Source: G963677085 sp963677085
GTDB lineage: Bacteria > Planctomycetota > Planctomycetia > Pirellulales > Thermoguttaceae
NCBI GenBank assembly: GCA_963677085.2
Contig: CAXXFH010000004.1
Coordinates: 4,898,001 to 4,962,000 of the forward strand
Length of the DNA stretch: 64,000 bases
Direction: 5' to 3'
Shown in pieces: positions 1 to 8,622 of the stretch. Each line of letters opens with the position of its first letter. The first letter of the stretch is position 1. A model generated the notes under the pieces. It searched no databases. It worked only from the letters and a program-made list of their open reading frames with translations, and had not been told where the DNA came from. Both the position numbers and the translations under genes were made by a program.

Positions 1-1
1 T

Positions 2-379
2 ATTCCAGAAAAACCTAGACCGGAAGCGTGTGAAATCGATATTTTCGAATCGCTCACTCGATGGAACGACGAGATCTCTTTGGCAATCCACCCAAAACTG
101 AAAGGGGTGAAGTCTTGGGGGAAGGGTAAGGTTGCTGTGCCGGGATTGTCCGATGATTTTCACGTGTACGCCGTGAATTGGGAGCCTGGCAAGGTGACTT
201 ATTACGTCGACGGTAAGCCGGTCGGCGAGTATTCGGGCAAGGGAGTGCCCTCGGCGCCGTTGTACATCATCGTGAGCTGCAGGACCGGTGGTTGGGCAGG
301 CGACGCAGTTGACGAGGGCGCCTTGCCCGATGACTTCGAGATCGACTACGTGAGGGTGTACCGGAAGGAGACAGAATAG
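2..379 (+). CDS. GH16 family glycoside hydrolase, C-terminal part (5' end outside window)
   Basis: Open from the first base of the window to a TAG at 377-379. The motif EIDIFE at bases 32-49 is the GH16 catalytic signature ExDxxE; by family knowledge its first Glu is the nucleophile and its last Glu the acid/base. The downstream part has the usual jelly-roll strands of the family (HVYAVNWEPGKVTYYVDGK, then DFEIDYVRVYRK as the final strand), so the C-terminus is intact and only the N-terminal half is missing. GH16 enzymes cut beta-1,3/1,4 glucans or galactans such as laminarin, agar and carrageenan; which one cannot be told here. It precedes a sugar-catabolic gene run and may supply its substrate (inference). 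Confidence 0.85.
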   Translation: MPEKPRPEACEIDIFESLTRWNDEISLAIHPKLKGVKSWGKGKVAVPGLSDDFHVYAVNWEPGKVTYYVDGKPVGEYSGKGVPSAPLYIIVSCRTGGWAGDAVDEGALPDDFEIDYVRVYRKETE

Positions 380-533
380 TCGTCGACCTGAGATTCCGTC
401 GACGTGTAGGCTGTGCTTCAGCACGGCTCACGTCGCGCTGCTATGCCAAGCAGTCGCCGTGTGTGTTTCAGGGTAGTGCGGTGCTAGCGAAACATTGCCT
501 ATTTGCTGGGGGCCGAGCCGATGGAGGTTGGAG

Positions 534-1403
534 ATGACTCGCCGACGTGCTAACGGGTTCACCCTGGTCGAACTTCTGGTGGTAATCGCCATTATTGGGA
601 TCCTCATTGCGTTGTTGCTGCCGGCCGTGCAATCGGCGCGGGAAGCGGCGCGGCGGATGCAGTGCTCGAACAATCTCAAGCAGATTGGCTTGGCAATTCA
701 CAGCTACATGACTTCGAACCGAGAGTACTTTCCGCCTGGCAGCCCGGGCAGAGCCAAACATGGGCTGTTCTCGTATCTGCTGACTTATCTCGAACAGACC
801 GCGCTTTACGACCAGCTCGATCTCGACGGTGATACGTTCGCCGAGCCCGACCAGTACCGGCATATGGCGATTGCCGCTTACATCTGCCCCAGTTATGCAT
901 CGCCAGCAGTGATCGAAGATTACAGCGACTTCCGGCACGGTGCCTTAACGACTTACCAAGGCGTCGGCGGGGCGCTGACCGATACGATATCCGCGAATTT
1001 TCCCCACAATGGCATTTTTGACTGGGAAGAGGTCCGGTCGGTCGCCCAAGTGCGCGACGGTCTGAGCAACACGTTGGCCGTTGGCGAATTCGTGCAACGC
1101 GACGCTACCGGTAGCTACTCGGAGCCGCCGGGTAACGTCCGTCCGTGGATCTTGGGCGCCTACAGCGAAAGCGACTCGAGTTATGCCTTTCGTGTTGTGG
1201 ATTACACGATCAATGCGAAAGTTCATCGCGCGGACGATCCGGTTAACTTCAACCATCTGCCCATGGGCAGCCATCACATCGGCGGAGCCCATTTTCTTCT
1301 GGCCGACGGAAGCGTGCGGTTTCTTAGTGAGACGATCGAAATGGAAAACTACCGCGCACTGGCCACGTGCGACGGCCGAGAAATCGTGAACCTACCAGAT
1401 TGA
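534..1403 (+). CDS. DUF1559 family pilin-like protein
   Basis: The N-terminus has a type IV pilin/pseudopilin-type signal: a short basic leader, then GFTLVELLVVIAIIGILIAL, then an amphipathic helix with the planctomycete hallmark LLPAVQSAREAARR. The C-terminus carries the typical DUF1559 HIGGAHFLLADGSVRF element. The ATG at 534 is chosen because GGAGG lies at 523-527 and the leader is then only eight residues before the GF cleavage site; an in-frame codon at 495 is less likely. About 289 residues. DUF1559 proteins are highly amplified in planctomycetes and are thought to be secreted or surface pseudopilin-like proteins; their exact role is not established. It stands between the GH16 gene and the transporter and is separated from the latter by a strong hairpin. 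Confidence 0.9.
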   Translation: MTRRRANGFTLVELLVVIAIIGILIALLLPAVQSAREAARRMQCSNNLKQIGLAIHSYMTSNREYFPPGSPGRAKHGLFSYLLTYLEQTALYDQLDLDGDTFAEPDQYRHMAIAAYICPSYASPAVIEDYSDFRHGALTTYQGVGGALTDTISANFPHNGIFDWEEVRSVAQVRDGLSNTLAVGEFVQRDATGSYSEPPGNVRPWILGAYSESDSSYAFRVVDYTINAKVHRADDPVNFNHLPMGSHHIGGAHFLLADGSVRFLSETIEMENYRALATCDGREIVNLPD

Positions 1404-1427
1404 CCCTGGTCGACATCACTTCGCGTG

Positions 1428-1501
1428 GATCTCGCCAAGGCGCCAAGACGCTAAGAGAAAGGAACGCTCCGCTCTTAGTGTTTTGGCGCCTTTGCGAGAT
1501 C
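1428..1501. terminator. 30-bp imperfect inverted repeat followed by a T-run
   Basis: Bases 1428-1457 and 1472-1501 are reverse complements with about three mismatches, separated by a 14-base loop. TTTTTT follows at 1502. It sits 24 bases after the DUF1559 stop codon. The arms are rich in CGCCAAG units, as in dispersed planctomycete hairpin repeats, so it may be a repeat element that also works as a rho-independent terminator. Confidence 0.6.
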
Positions 1502-1514
1502 TTTTTTCTTGGGT

Positions 1515-1544
1515 TTGCAGCAAACAAAATATCTTACATTTAAT
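1515..1544 (+). promoter_or_regulatory. Candidate sigma70-type promoter for the sugar gene cluster
   Basis: TTGCAG at 1515-1520 and TTTAAT at 1539-1544 are spaced 18 bases apart, in the only strongly AT-rich patch upstream of the transporter gene and directly after the hairpin terminator. This would leave a leader of about 65 nt. It is pattern matching only. Confidence 0.3.
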
Positions 1545-1615
1545 TCGATATATTTCATTGACGTGGGAGCCCACGTTTCGTAATCTCGAATTAGACCTCA
1601 AAAGGAATCTGAAAC

Positions 1616-2773
1616 ATGGAAAAGATCGTAGCCCCGCTGTGCGTGATGGGTTTGGGATTGTGCTTCTCGCTGTGGGGGGCCATCAGTGTGAAACTGATTC
1701 CGCGACTGGGCATTGACAAAGGCCAGTTCGGCACTCTCATTTCCCTGTTCATGGGCTCCTGCCTGTTGCTGTCGCTGGTCATGGGCGTGGTCCTCGACAC
1801 GGTGGGCTACATGCCGGTGGCCGTGTTCGGCTTCGCCATGACTTCCTTCTGCCTATTCCTGCTCGCCTACGCCGGGTCGTTTCCCGTGGTGCTTGTGGCT
1901 TGTGTGCTGCTGGGCGCTGGGGCCATGGCGTTGAACGCGGCCGGGAACACGCTGGCCACGATCGTCTTCTTCGATGGGAAGAATCCAGCGGCCGCGAGCA
2001 ACCTCACCAACGTCTTTTTCGGAGGGGGCATCTTGCTGACGCCCTTGGCCGTGAGCTTTCTGTTTCGGAAGACGACCTACGAACGGACCCTTTCCGTCCT
2101 GGCGATCGTTGTCTTGTTGCCCGTTGCGGCGGCCGTTGCGGCGACCTATCCGAAGAGCAACGCTGCCTTTGACTTTTACGACGCGGTGGGCCTGCTGGGT
2201 GAGCCGGGCGTTTGGATGGGCGGCGTGGTTCTGTTCTGCTGTTTCAGCTTGGACACGACGCTGAAGAGTTGGTTGCCGTCGCTCGGCAAAGAAGTGATTG
2301 TCCAAGCAGATCCTGATCGGGACGTGGGTGCGGTTGATGCGTCGGCCATGCGCCTGCTTGTCTGGTTCGCCGCCGGAATGATGCTCAGCCGGTTCCTTGC
2401 GAGCAATGTTCCGTTTATCACCGACTACGGCGCGTGGTTCGTTTCCGCGGCGGGCGTGGCTTCCGGAATCGTCATTCTGACGATGATCAAGACAACCAGC
2501 CCCGCCCAGGTGATCGTTTTGGCGGCTATGGCCGGGTTCATCTTCGGGCTCTCCTTTCCAACCACCTTGGGCGTTACCTTCGCCAAGTTCCCCAAGGAGG
2601 TTCGCGGCAGCGTCTTCGGAATCATCTTTGCCATCGGCCTGCTCGGCTCCGTGATCATGCCGAAAGCCATCGGAAACATCGCCAAGGGCTCCACGGTCCA
2701 GAAGAGCCTGAAACTGCTGCTGCCGCTGTGTGTGCTCCAGGTCATTTTAGCAGTCGTACTCGGCGGGATGTGA
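1616..2773 (+). CDS. MFS sugar transporter (FucP-like)
   Basis: 385 residues made up almost entirely of hydrophobic helices, with short charged loops, as expected for a 12-helix major facilitator. The first helices (GLGLCFSLWGAISVKLIP, and LLSLVMGVVLDTVGYMPVAV with its glycine/aspartate turn) resemble the fucose/glucose-galactose permease branch. Placed as the first gene of the carbohydrate cluster, it probably imports the monosaccharide or keto-sugar that the later genes use (inference). AGGAATC at 1601-1607 is a weak ribosome site for the ATG at 1616. Nineteen bases separate it from the next gene, so they are likely co-transcribed. Confidence 0.85.
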   Translation: MEKIVAPLCVMGLGLCFSLWGAISVKLIPRLGIDKGQFGTLISLFMGSCLLLSLVMGVVLDTVGYMPVAVFGFAMTSFCLFLLAYAGSFPVVLVACVLLGAGAMALNAAGNTLATIVFFDGKNPAAASNLTNVFFGGGILLTPLAVSFLFRKTTYERTLSVLAIVVLLPVAAAVAATYPKSNAAFDFYDAVGLLGEPGVWMGGVVLFCCFSLDTTLKSWLPSLGKEVIVQADPDRDVGAVDASAMRLLVWFAAGMMLSRFLASNVPFITDYGAWFVSAAGVASGIVILTMIKTTSPAQVIVLAAMAGFIFGLSFPTTLGVTFAKFPKEVRGSVFGIIFAIGLLGSVIMPKAIGNIAKGSTVQKSLKLLLPLCVLQVILAVVLGGM

Positions 2774-2792
2774 TTCGAAAGGGAGACAACTT

Positions 2793-3788
2793 ATGGCACG
2801 ACCGGTAACCCTCGTCTCAGGACAATGGTCCGATCTGTCGCTCGATGAATTGGCCGAAAAGGCCGCCGGCTTCGGCTACGATGGCCTGGAGTTGGCCTGC
2901 CGGAAGCATTTTCTCGATGTGGACCGGGCTGCCGTCGAGCCGGATTACTGCCAGGAGCGACTCGACTTGCTCGCCAGGCACAATATCCGCGTGTGGGCCA
3001 TCAGTGCGCATGCGGCCGGGCAGTTGGTTTGTGATCCGAACGACGACAGGCGTACCGATCCGTTCGCCCCGCCCGAATGTGCCGGAGACGCCGAGAAGAA
3101 ACGTCGCTGGGCAGTTGAGACCATGAAAAACGCTGCCCGGGCGGCGAAGAACCTCGGCATTAAGGTCGTCACCGGCTTCACCGGCTCATCGATTTGGCAC
3201 CTGCTTTATCGGTTTCCGCCGGTGACCGAAGAGACGATCAACGAGGGCTACGCCTATTTCGCCCAGATGTGGAATCCGATTCTCGACGTGTTCGACGAGT
3301 GCGGCGTGCGTTTCGCTTTCGAGGTACACCCGACGGAAATCGCCTTCGACATCGTGACCGCCCGGCGTGCGTTGGAGGCGATTGGCCACCGCGAAGGCTT
3401 CGGGTTCAACTTCGATCCGAGCCACTTGATTTGGCAGATGATCGACCCGGTGTGCTTTCTGAAGGAGTTTTCGGATCGCATTTACCACGTCCACATGAAG
3501 GACGCGGCGCTGACGCTCGACGGCCGCTCGGGCATTTTGGGCTCGTACCTTGGCTTCGGCCACCCGGAGCGTGGCTGGGACTTCCGCTCGCTGGGCCACG
3601 GCGACGTGAAGTTCGAGGAAATCATCCGTGTGCTAAACCAAATCGGCTACCAGGGGCCGTTGTCGGTCGAATGGGAAGACTCGGGCATGGATCGCGAGCA
3701 CGGCGCACGCGAAGCGTGCGAGTTTGTCCGGAAAGTGGATTTTCCGTCGTCGACGATTGCCTTCGATGCGGCGTTCGCCGCGAAATGA
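2793..3788 (+). CDS. Sugar phosphate isomerase/epimerase, xylose isomerase-like TIM barrel
   Basis: 331 residues, no signal peptide, so cytoplasmic. It belongs to the AP-endonuclease-2/xylose isomerase-like TIM-barrel fold. The beta-strand ends carry the usual metal-site residues: FAFEVHPTE, FNFDPSHL, YHVHMKDA and SVEWEDSG. Relatives include IolE/IolI-type and keto-sugar epimerases, which bind a divalent metal and move a carbonyl or invert a hydroxyl. GGGAGA at 2781-2786 precedes the ATG. It lies between the transporter and two exported Gfo/Idh/MocA oxidoreductases, which points to processing of an oxidised sugar. The precise substrate cannot be assigned. Confidence 0.85.
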   Translation: MARPVTLVSGQWSDLSLDELAEKAAGFGYDGLELACRKHFLDVDRAAVEPDYCQERLDLLARHNIRVWAISAHAAGQLVCDPNDDRRTDPFAPPECAGDAEKKRRWAVETMKNAARAAKNLGIKVVTGFTGSSIWHLLYRFPPVTEETINEGYAYFAQMWNPILDVFDECGVRFAFEVHPTEIAFDIVTARRALEAIGHREGFGFNFDPSHLIWQMIDPVCFLKEFSDRIYHVHMKDAALTLDGRSGILGSYLGFGHPERGWDFRSLGHGDVKFEEIIRVLNQIGYQGPLSVEWEDSGMDREHGAREACEFVRKVDFPSSTIAFDAAFAAK

Positions 3789-3832
3789 AATCATCAATAT
3801 TCCCTCACTACCACCAGGGAGGTTCCACGAAC

Positions 3833-5194
3833 ATGAACGACAGGATTAGAGCAACTCAAGTGGGAAAGACCTCGCGTCGTCACTTCCTTCGGGAGTCGGG
3901 GGGAATTGTCGCGGCATCGGCCATGGCGGGCACACTCGGCATCGCCCGGGGCGCACACGCGGCAGGTGACGATACGCTCAAGGTTGCCCTGATCGGTTGT
4001 GGTGGCCGAGGGACCGGCGCCGTCGTGCAGGCATTGAGCACCCAGGGGTCCGTAAAACTGTGGGCGATGGCCGACCTGTTCGAGGAAAAGATCGAACGGA
4101 GCCTCGAAACGTTGCTCAAAGCAGAGAAGGGCCGATACGATCGCCAGTCGCACGAAAGTCTGGCCGGCCAAATCGACGTCCCGTCGGAGCGGCGCTTCGT
4201 GGGTTTTGATGCGTATCAAAAAGCGATCGACTCGGGCGTTGACGTAGTGATCCTTACCACGCAACCCCATTTCCGTCCGCTTCAGTTCGAATACGCCGTT
4301 CAGCAAGGCAAGCACGTCTTCATGGAAAAGCCGGTGGCGACGGATGCGCCGGGAATTCGCCGCGTTTTGGCGGCAGCCGAATTGGCCAAGCAGAAAAATC
4401 TGAAGGTTGGCGTCGGCTTCCAACGTCATCACGACGCCCGGTATGTCGAGACCGTCCAGCGTTTACGTGACGGAGCCATTGGCGATATCCAGTTGCTGCG
4501 CTGTTACTGGAACTCGTCCGGTGCGCGGCAGCCGTTTGTGCGCGAGCCGGGCATGACCGAGATGCAATACCAGTTGCGCAACGTTTACTATTTCACCTGG
4601 CTAAGCGGTGACCACATCGTCGAGCAGCACGTTCACAACATCGACGTCTGCAACTGGATCAAGGGAACGCATCCCATTTCGGCCCAGGGACAAGGGGGAC
4701 GCCAAGTCCGCGTCGGCCCGCTGTATGGCGATATCTACGACCATCATTGTGTTGAGTATACCTACGCCGATGGCACAACAATGTTCGGCCAATGCCGTCA
4801 TATTCCAGGCTGTTGGAACGAAGTCGCCGAATATGCGACCGGGGTAAAGGGCAGCGCGAATGTCGGCAGCGGGCGGATCGAAACCGGCGACGATCGTTGG
4901 CGCTACCGTGGTCCTCAGGAAAACCCCTACCAGATCGAACACGATGTGTTATTCGATGCCATTCGCAACGATCGGCCTCACAACGAGGCTGAAGCTGGCG
5001 CCATTACCACGATGACGACCATCCTGGGCCGAATGGCGACCTACTCGGGGCAAGTCGTCAAATGGGACGATGCGATCCAGTCCACCGTTTCCTTGGCACC
5101 GAGCCGCTACGCGTGGGACGGCACGCCCTCGGTTTTGCCCGGCGAGGATGGACTCTACCCGTGTGCCATTCCGGGCGTGACCAAGGTCTTGTAG
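3833..5194 (+). CDS. Gfo/Idh/MocA family oxidoreductase with Tat signal (copy 1)
   Basis: 453 residues. The N-terminus has a twin-arginine signal (SRRHFL, Arg15-Arg16) and an Ala-rich stretch ending in AHAAG, so the folded protein is probably exported with its NAD(P) bound. A Rossmann fold follows with LIGCGGRGTG, then the family motif MEKPVA and a C-terminal Gfo/Idh/MocA domain. The ATG at 3833 is chosen because AGGGAGG lies at 3816-3822; a longer open frame upstream overlaps the previous gene and has no support. Exported members of this family oxidise or reduce hydroxyls of sugars and glycosides. The protein is a close paralog of the next gene, most strikingly in the signal peptide. Confidence 0.9.
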   Translation: MNDRIRATQVGKTSRRHFLRESGGIVAASAMAGTLGIARGAHAAGDDTLKVALIGCGGRGTGAVVQALSTQGSVKLWAMADLFEEKIERSLETLLKAEKGRYDRQSHESLAGQIDVPSERRFVGFDAYQKAIDSGVDVVILTTQPHFRPLQFEYAVQQGKHVFMEKPVATDAPGIRRVLAAAELAKQKNLKVGVGFQRHHDARYVETVQRLRDGAIGDIQLLRCYWNSSGARQPFVREPGMTEMQYQLRNVYYFTWLSGDHIVEQHVHNIDVCNWIKGTHPISAQGQGGRQVRVGPLYGDIYDHHCVEYTYADGTTMFGQCRHIPGCWNEVAEYATGVKGSANVGSGRIETGDDRWRYRGPQENPYQIEHDVLFDAIRNDRPHNEAEAGAITTMTTILGRMATYSGQVVKWDDAIQSTVSLAPSRYAWDGTPSVLPGEDGLYPCAIPGVTKVL

Positions 5195-5266
5195 TCCGCG
5201 TAAAACCGTTTACATGTCAGAGGAAGCTAGTGTAGTGTCTCACACAGATGGTTACTTATGCGGCAT

Positions 5267-5303
5267 TGGGTGCCACTACTGGCTTGTCCAGCAGTGTTGC
5301 CCA
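5267..5303. repeat. Hairpin repeat between the two oxidoreductase genes
   Basis: An imperfect stem around CTTGT pairs 5267-5282 with 5288-5303. The sequence resembles the GTGCCAC...GTGGCAC type of hairpin also found near 19480. It occupies the 188-base gap between the paralogous oxidoreductase genes and may slow transcription or stabilise RNA ends (inference). Confidence 0.4.
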
Positions 5304-5382
5304 CAGGGACACTTCCGCACTGCCGGCATCCAATGCGTTACCCGATCGCACAAATTTTGCAACGTAAGGAGCTTCGCAAACC

Positions 5383-6708
5383 ATGAATAACATCGCACGA
5401 ACCGCCACGACGGAAAAAACCTCGCGTCGCCATTTCCTTCAGAAATCGGGGGGACTTGTTGCGGCGTCGACGATGGTCGGCACGCTTGGTATTGCGCGGG
5501 GCGCTCATGCGGCGGGCGACGATACGCTTCGTGTCGGCCTGATCGGGTGCGGCGGACGTGGTACGGGCGCGGTTGTCAATGCCCTGAACGCCGACAAAAA
5601 CGCCAAGCTGACTGCCATGGCCGATCTCTTTCCCGAGAAGCTCCAGGGAAGCTTGGAACGGCTAACGAAGATCAAAAAAGACCAAGTAGACGTCGCCGAC
5701 GATCACCAGTTCGTAGGCTTCGAGGCCGGCAAGCAGTTGATCGGCACCGACGTGGACGTAGTCCTGCTGGCCGCGCCGCCGCACTTCCGCCCAATGCACC
5801 TAAAGGCTTGCGTAGACGCCGGAAAACACGTGTTCGCCGAGAAACCCGTAGCTGTAGACGCGCCCGGCGTACGCAGTGTTTTGGCGAGTTGCGAAGAGGC
5901 GAAGAAAAAGGGGCTCAATATCGTCTCCGGGCTTTGTTATCGTCACGAGCCAGTCGTGGTCGAGACCATGAAACGCGTGCAAGACGGTGCCATTGGCGAC
6001 ATCGTGGCCATCCAGGAAACCTGGAACATGGGCCTGGCCTCCGCCTTTCGCAGCGGCAATCCCGGCGCGACCGAAATGGAACGCCAGATGCGCAACTGGT
6101 ACTTCTTTACCTGGCTCTCCGGTGATCACAATGTCGAGCAACACGTTCACAGCCTGGACAAAGCTAGCTGGGCGATGGGCGACGTGCCGCCGGCGAAGGC
6201 CTGGGGACTCGGCGGGCGGCAGGTGCGTGTGGAGCCGAAGTTCGGCAACATCTTCGACCATCATGCCGTGGTCTACGAATACGACAACGGCGTGCGCCTG
6301 TATTCGTTCTGTCGGCAGCAAGGTGGCTGTTACAACGACGTGTCCGACATCTTCCTGGGCACCAAGGGACAATGCAACCTGATGACGGGCAAGATCGAAG
6401 GCGAAACCAACTGGCGCTATCGTGGTCCCAAGGGAAATCGCTACGACATCGAACACGAAGTGCTCTTTGGCGCCATCCGCAGCGGCCAGCCGGTGAACAA
6501 CGGGCTCTACATGGCCCAAAGCACGATGATCGGAATCCTCGGGCGGATGGCCGACTATACGGGTAAACGGATCGCGTGGGACGAGGCCATCGGGTCGGAG
6601 CAGAACTTGGCCCCGTCGAGTTACTCGTTCGACGCCGATCCGCCGATCGCGCCTCTCGAAAATGGCTACTATCCGATCGCGCTTCCCGGCGTGACGAAAT
6701 TCGTTTGA
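5383..6708 (+). CDS. Gfo/Idh/MocA family oxidoreductase with Tat signal (copy 2)
   Basis: 441 residues. Tat signal SRRHFL (Arg15-Arg16), then the Rossmann motif LIGCGGRGTG, AEKPVAVDAPG, and a C-terminal domain ending in YYPIALPGVTKF. It is collinear with copy 1 throughout, sharing for example TWLSGDH, GGRQVRV, WRYRGP and ILGRMA, so the pair arose by tandem duplication. AAGGAG at 5366-5371 precedes the ATG at 5383. The likely role is periplasmic dehydrogenation of a sugar or polyol with tightly held NAD(P). Two diverged paralogs in one operon may oxidise different positions or run oxidation and reduction as a pair (inference). Confidence 0.9.
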   Translation: MNNIARTATTEKTSRRHFLQKSGGLVAASTMVGTLGIARGAHAAGDDTLRVGLIGCGGRGTGAVVNALNADKNAKLTAMADLFPEKLQGSLERLTKIKKDQVDVADDHQFVGFEAGKQLIGTDVDVVLLAAPPHFRPMHLKACVDAGKHVFAEKPVAVDAPGVRSVLASCEEAKKKGLNIVSGLCYRHEPVVVETMKRVQDGAIGDIVAIQETWNMGLASAFRSGNPGATEMERQMRNWYFFTWLSGDHNVEQHVHSLDKASWAMGDVPPAKAWGLGGRQVRVEPKFGNIFDHHAVVYEYDNGVRLYSFCRQQGGCYNDVSDIFLGTKGQCNLMTGKIEGETNWRYRGPKGNRYDIEHEVLFGAIRSGQPVNNGLYMAQSTMIGILGRMADYTGKRIAWDEAIGSEQNLAPSSYSFDADPPIAPLENGYYPIALPGVTKFV

Positions 6709-6796
6709 TCGGCGACTGTTGACAACTGATAAGGGCGGAAGACAGAAGACACCAGAGCATTCGAGAAAGAAAGCCACCTGTTCGGGGAGCCGTACC

Positions 6797-7717
6797 ATGA
6801 AAAACAGAATCGACCGACGCAGCTTTCTGAAGACCAGTGGCATCTTGGCCGCCGGGGTCGTCCAGGCGGGCTTGGGCAATACGAGGTTGTTGGCTGCCGA
6901 ACTGGCCAACGGTGCTCCTCATGCCGAGAAACTTGGTTGGCGCCTCGGGTCCTTGTATCGAATCGGGAAGCCGTATAACAAGTCCAGTCAGCTCACCTTC
7001 TACAGGGCCATCGACCAAGTTGCCTCGCTGGGCCTGCACTACATCGAGGGAAGCGCACGACCAGCACTCAGCAAGAACAGCCCGGGCATCCATATCGACC
7101 CGTCAATGTCGGAAGAGGCCCGCAAGAAATTGAAGCTCCGCCTGGCCGACGCCCGAGTGAAGCTTGCCAGCTATTATTCCACCAAACTCACCGGAGACGA
7201 AGAGAAGTGTCGCGAGGAGTTCGCACTTGCCAAGGACATGGGAATCGAGACTTTGGTTGGTGAACCTCCACTCGATTCCTTTGATCTGATCGAGGAACTC
7301 TGCGAGCAATACCAGATTAACGTGGCCATTCACAACCATGCAACGCCGTCCCGCTACTGGAACCCCGAAACCGTGTTGAAGGTTTGCCAAGGCCGAAGCA
7401 GGCGGATCGGCGTATGTGGCGACACCGGGCACTGGGTGCGTTCGGGCATCAATCCGGTGGACGCGATCAGAAAGCTGGGAGACCGTATCATCTCCTTCCA
7501 CTTCAAGGACATGAACGCGTTCGGTCGCCTGGATGCCCATGATGTGCCTTGGGGTGCCGGCAAAGGAAACGTCAAGGGGATGATGGAGGAGGTTCACCGC
7601 CAGGGCATCAAACCCTTGTTCATCATCGAGTATGAGCACACCGCGACGCTGGCCGACATCGTCCAGTGTGTTGCGTACTTCGACAAAGTCGCCGCGGAGT
7701 TGGCTGCCGGAACGTGA
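6797..7717 (+). CDS. Tat-exported sugar isomerase/epimerase, TIM barrel
   Basis: 306 residues. A Tat signal (DRRSFLK near residues 6-12, then a hydrophobic stretch) precedes a xylose isomerase-like TIM barrel. Visible barrel-end residues are VAIHNHATP, VCGDTGHWV, SFHFKDMN and FIIEYEH, the usual acidic/His metal ligands. The ATG at 6797 is chosen because GGGGAG lies at 6784-6789; codons upstream to 6719 have no ribosome site. It follows the two exported oxidoreductases by about 90 bases. Exported members of this fold work on keto-glycosides or keto-sugars produced by Gfo/Idh/MocA partners, so these three genes may form one periplasmic step (inference). Confidence 0.85.
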   Translation: MKNRIDRRSFLKTSGILAAGVVQAGLGNTRLLAAELANGAPHAEKLGWRLGSLYRIGKPYNKSSQLTFYRAIDQVASLGLHYIEGSARPALSKNSPGIHIDPSMSEEARKKLKLRLADARVKLASYYSTKLTGDEEKCREEFALAKDMGIETLVGEPPLDSFDLIEELCEQYQINVAIHNHATPSRYWNPETVLKVCQGRSRRIGVCGDTGHWVRSGINPVDAIRKLGDRIISFHFKDMNAFGRLDAHDVPWGAGKGNVKGMMEEVHRQGIKPLFIIEYEHTATLADIVQCVAYFDKVAAELAAGT

Positions 7718-7805
7718 GACCGCCCGGCACAACACGGCCGATGCCTGAAGCGATCTGCTGCTTCGGGCTCTGCCGCCTACCCAAACCAAGCAGGAAGAAG
7801 TTCCC

Positions 7806-7929
7806 GTGTCATCCTCAATCTCAACCGCCGACCGTCGGCGTTATCGGTCTGGGTACTCGTGGAATGAGCATGGCCAAGCCGGCCACTAGGTTCGGCGAGA
7901 TCGTACCTAATTGTGTAGTATCAACGTAA
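7806..7929 (+). pseudogene. Remnant of a third Gfo/Idh/MocA gene (N-terminus only)
   Basis: Bases 7831-7926 read VGVIGLGTRGMSMAKP, then FGEIVPNCVV, and then stop. This matches the first beta-alpha-beta unit of a Gfo/Idh/MocA Rossmann domain (GxGxRG and the strand that follows). A GTG at 7806 begins a plausible start (SSSISTAD) but in another frame, so a frameshift separates the start from the motif. Everything after the first 30 or so residues is gone and the next gene begins 30 bases later. It is best read as a deletion remnant of a third oxidoreductase. Confidence 0.5.
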
Positions 7930-7958
7930 CACGGATATCCGATGGGAGTTCAGTCATT

Positions 7959-8618
7959 ATGAAATTGTTTCTCGATACAGCGTTTGTTGAACAGATCGAA
8001 GAAGCCCAAAGTTGGGGAATTCTCGACGGCGTGACCACCAATCCTACGCACGTTTCGCACACGGGCCGGCCCGCACGCGACGTATACGAGGAAATCTGCG
8101 AACTGGTCGACGGACCAGTGAGCCTCGAATGCATCGCACTGGATGCCGAAGGGATTGTGACCGAAGCCCGGGAGTTGGCGGCCATTGCCGAGAATGTGGT
8201 CATCAAAGTACCCATCATGCGCGAGGGGCTGAAGGCTGTTAAACAACTTACGGCCGAGGGGATCAAGACGAACGTCACGGTCAATTTTTCTGCCATGCAG
8301 GCCATGTTGGCGGCCAAGTGCGGCGCGACGTATATCAGCCCCTTCGTTGGCCGTCTCGATCTGATCGGGCATTGCGGCATGGATTTGGTTCGCCAGATCA
8401 AAACGATCTACGACAATTACGGCTATTCGACCCAGATCCTGGCCGCCGCATTGCGCAACCCGGGCCACGTCATGGAATCGGCGATGATCGGTGCCCACGT
8501 GGCCACGATGCCGCTGGACATCATGCGGCAACTGTATGAACACCCGATGACTGACGCTGCCATCGAGCAGTTTCTTGAAGACTGGAAAAAAGTACCGTCG
8601 ATGGCGACGGTTAACTAA
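7959..8618 (+). CDS. Fructose-6-phosphate aldolase/transaldolase-like protein
   Basis: 219 residues, the length of the short FSA/TalC branch of transaldolases. The family motifs are clear: MKLFLDTA at the start, GVTTNPTHV, then VVIKVP with the Schiff-base Lys at residue 83, KTNVTVNFS, and ISPFVGRLD. GATGGGAG at 7941-7948 supports the ATG at 7959; the reading frame is open further upstream but overlaps the remnant above. FSA enzymes split or join C3 units (dihydroxyacetone or hydroxyacetone with an aldehyde) and need no phosphorylated donor. Inside this cluster it is the obvious carbon-carbon cleavage enzyme. Confidence 0.9.
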   Translation: MKLFLDTAFVEQIEEAQSWGILDGVTTNPTHVSHTGRPARDVYEEICELVDGPVSLECIALDAEGIVTEARELAAIAENVVIKVPIMREGLKAVKQLTAEGIKTNVTVNFSAMQAMLAAKCGATYISPFVGRLDLIGHCGMDLVRQIKTIYDNYGYSTQILAAALRNPGHVMESAMIGAHVATMPLDIMRQLYEHPMTDAAIEQFLEDWKKVPSMATVN

Positions 8619-8622
8619 TAAC

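Noticed and set aside
5800..7093. Long minus-strand open frames under the second Gfo/Idh/MocA gene
   Set aside because: They mirror codon structure of the plus-strand gene and have no motifs.
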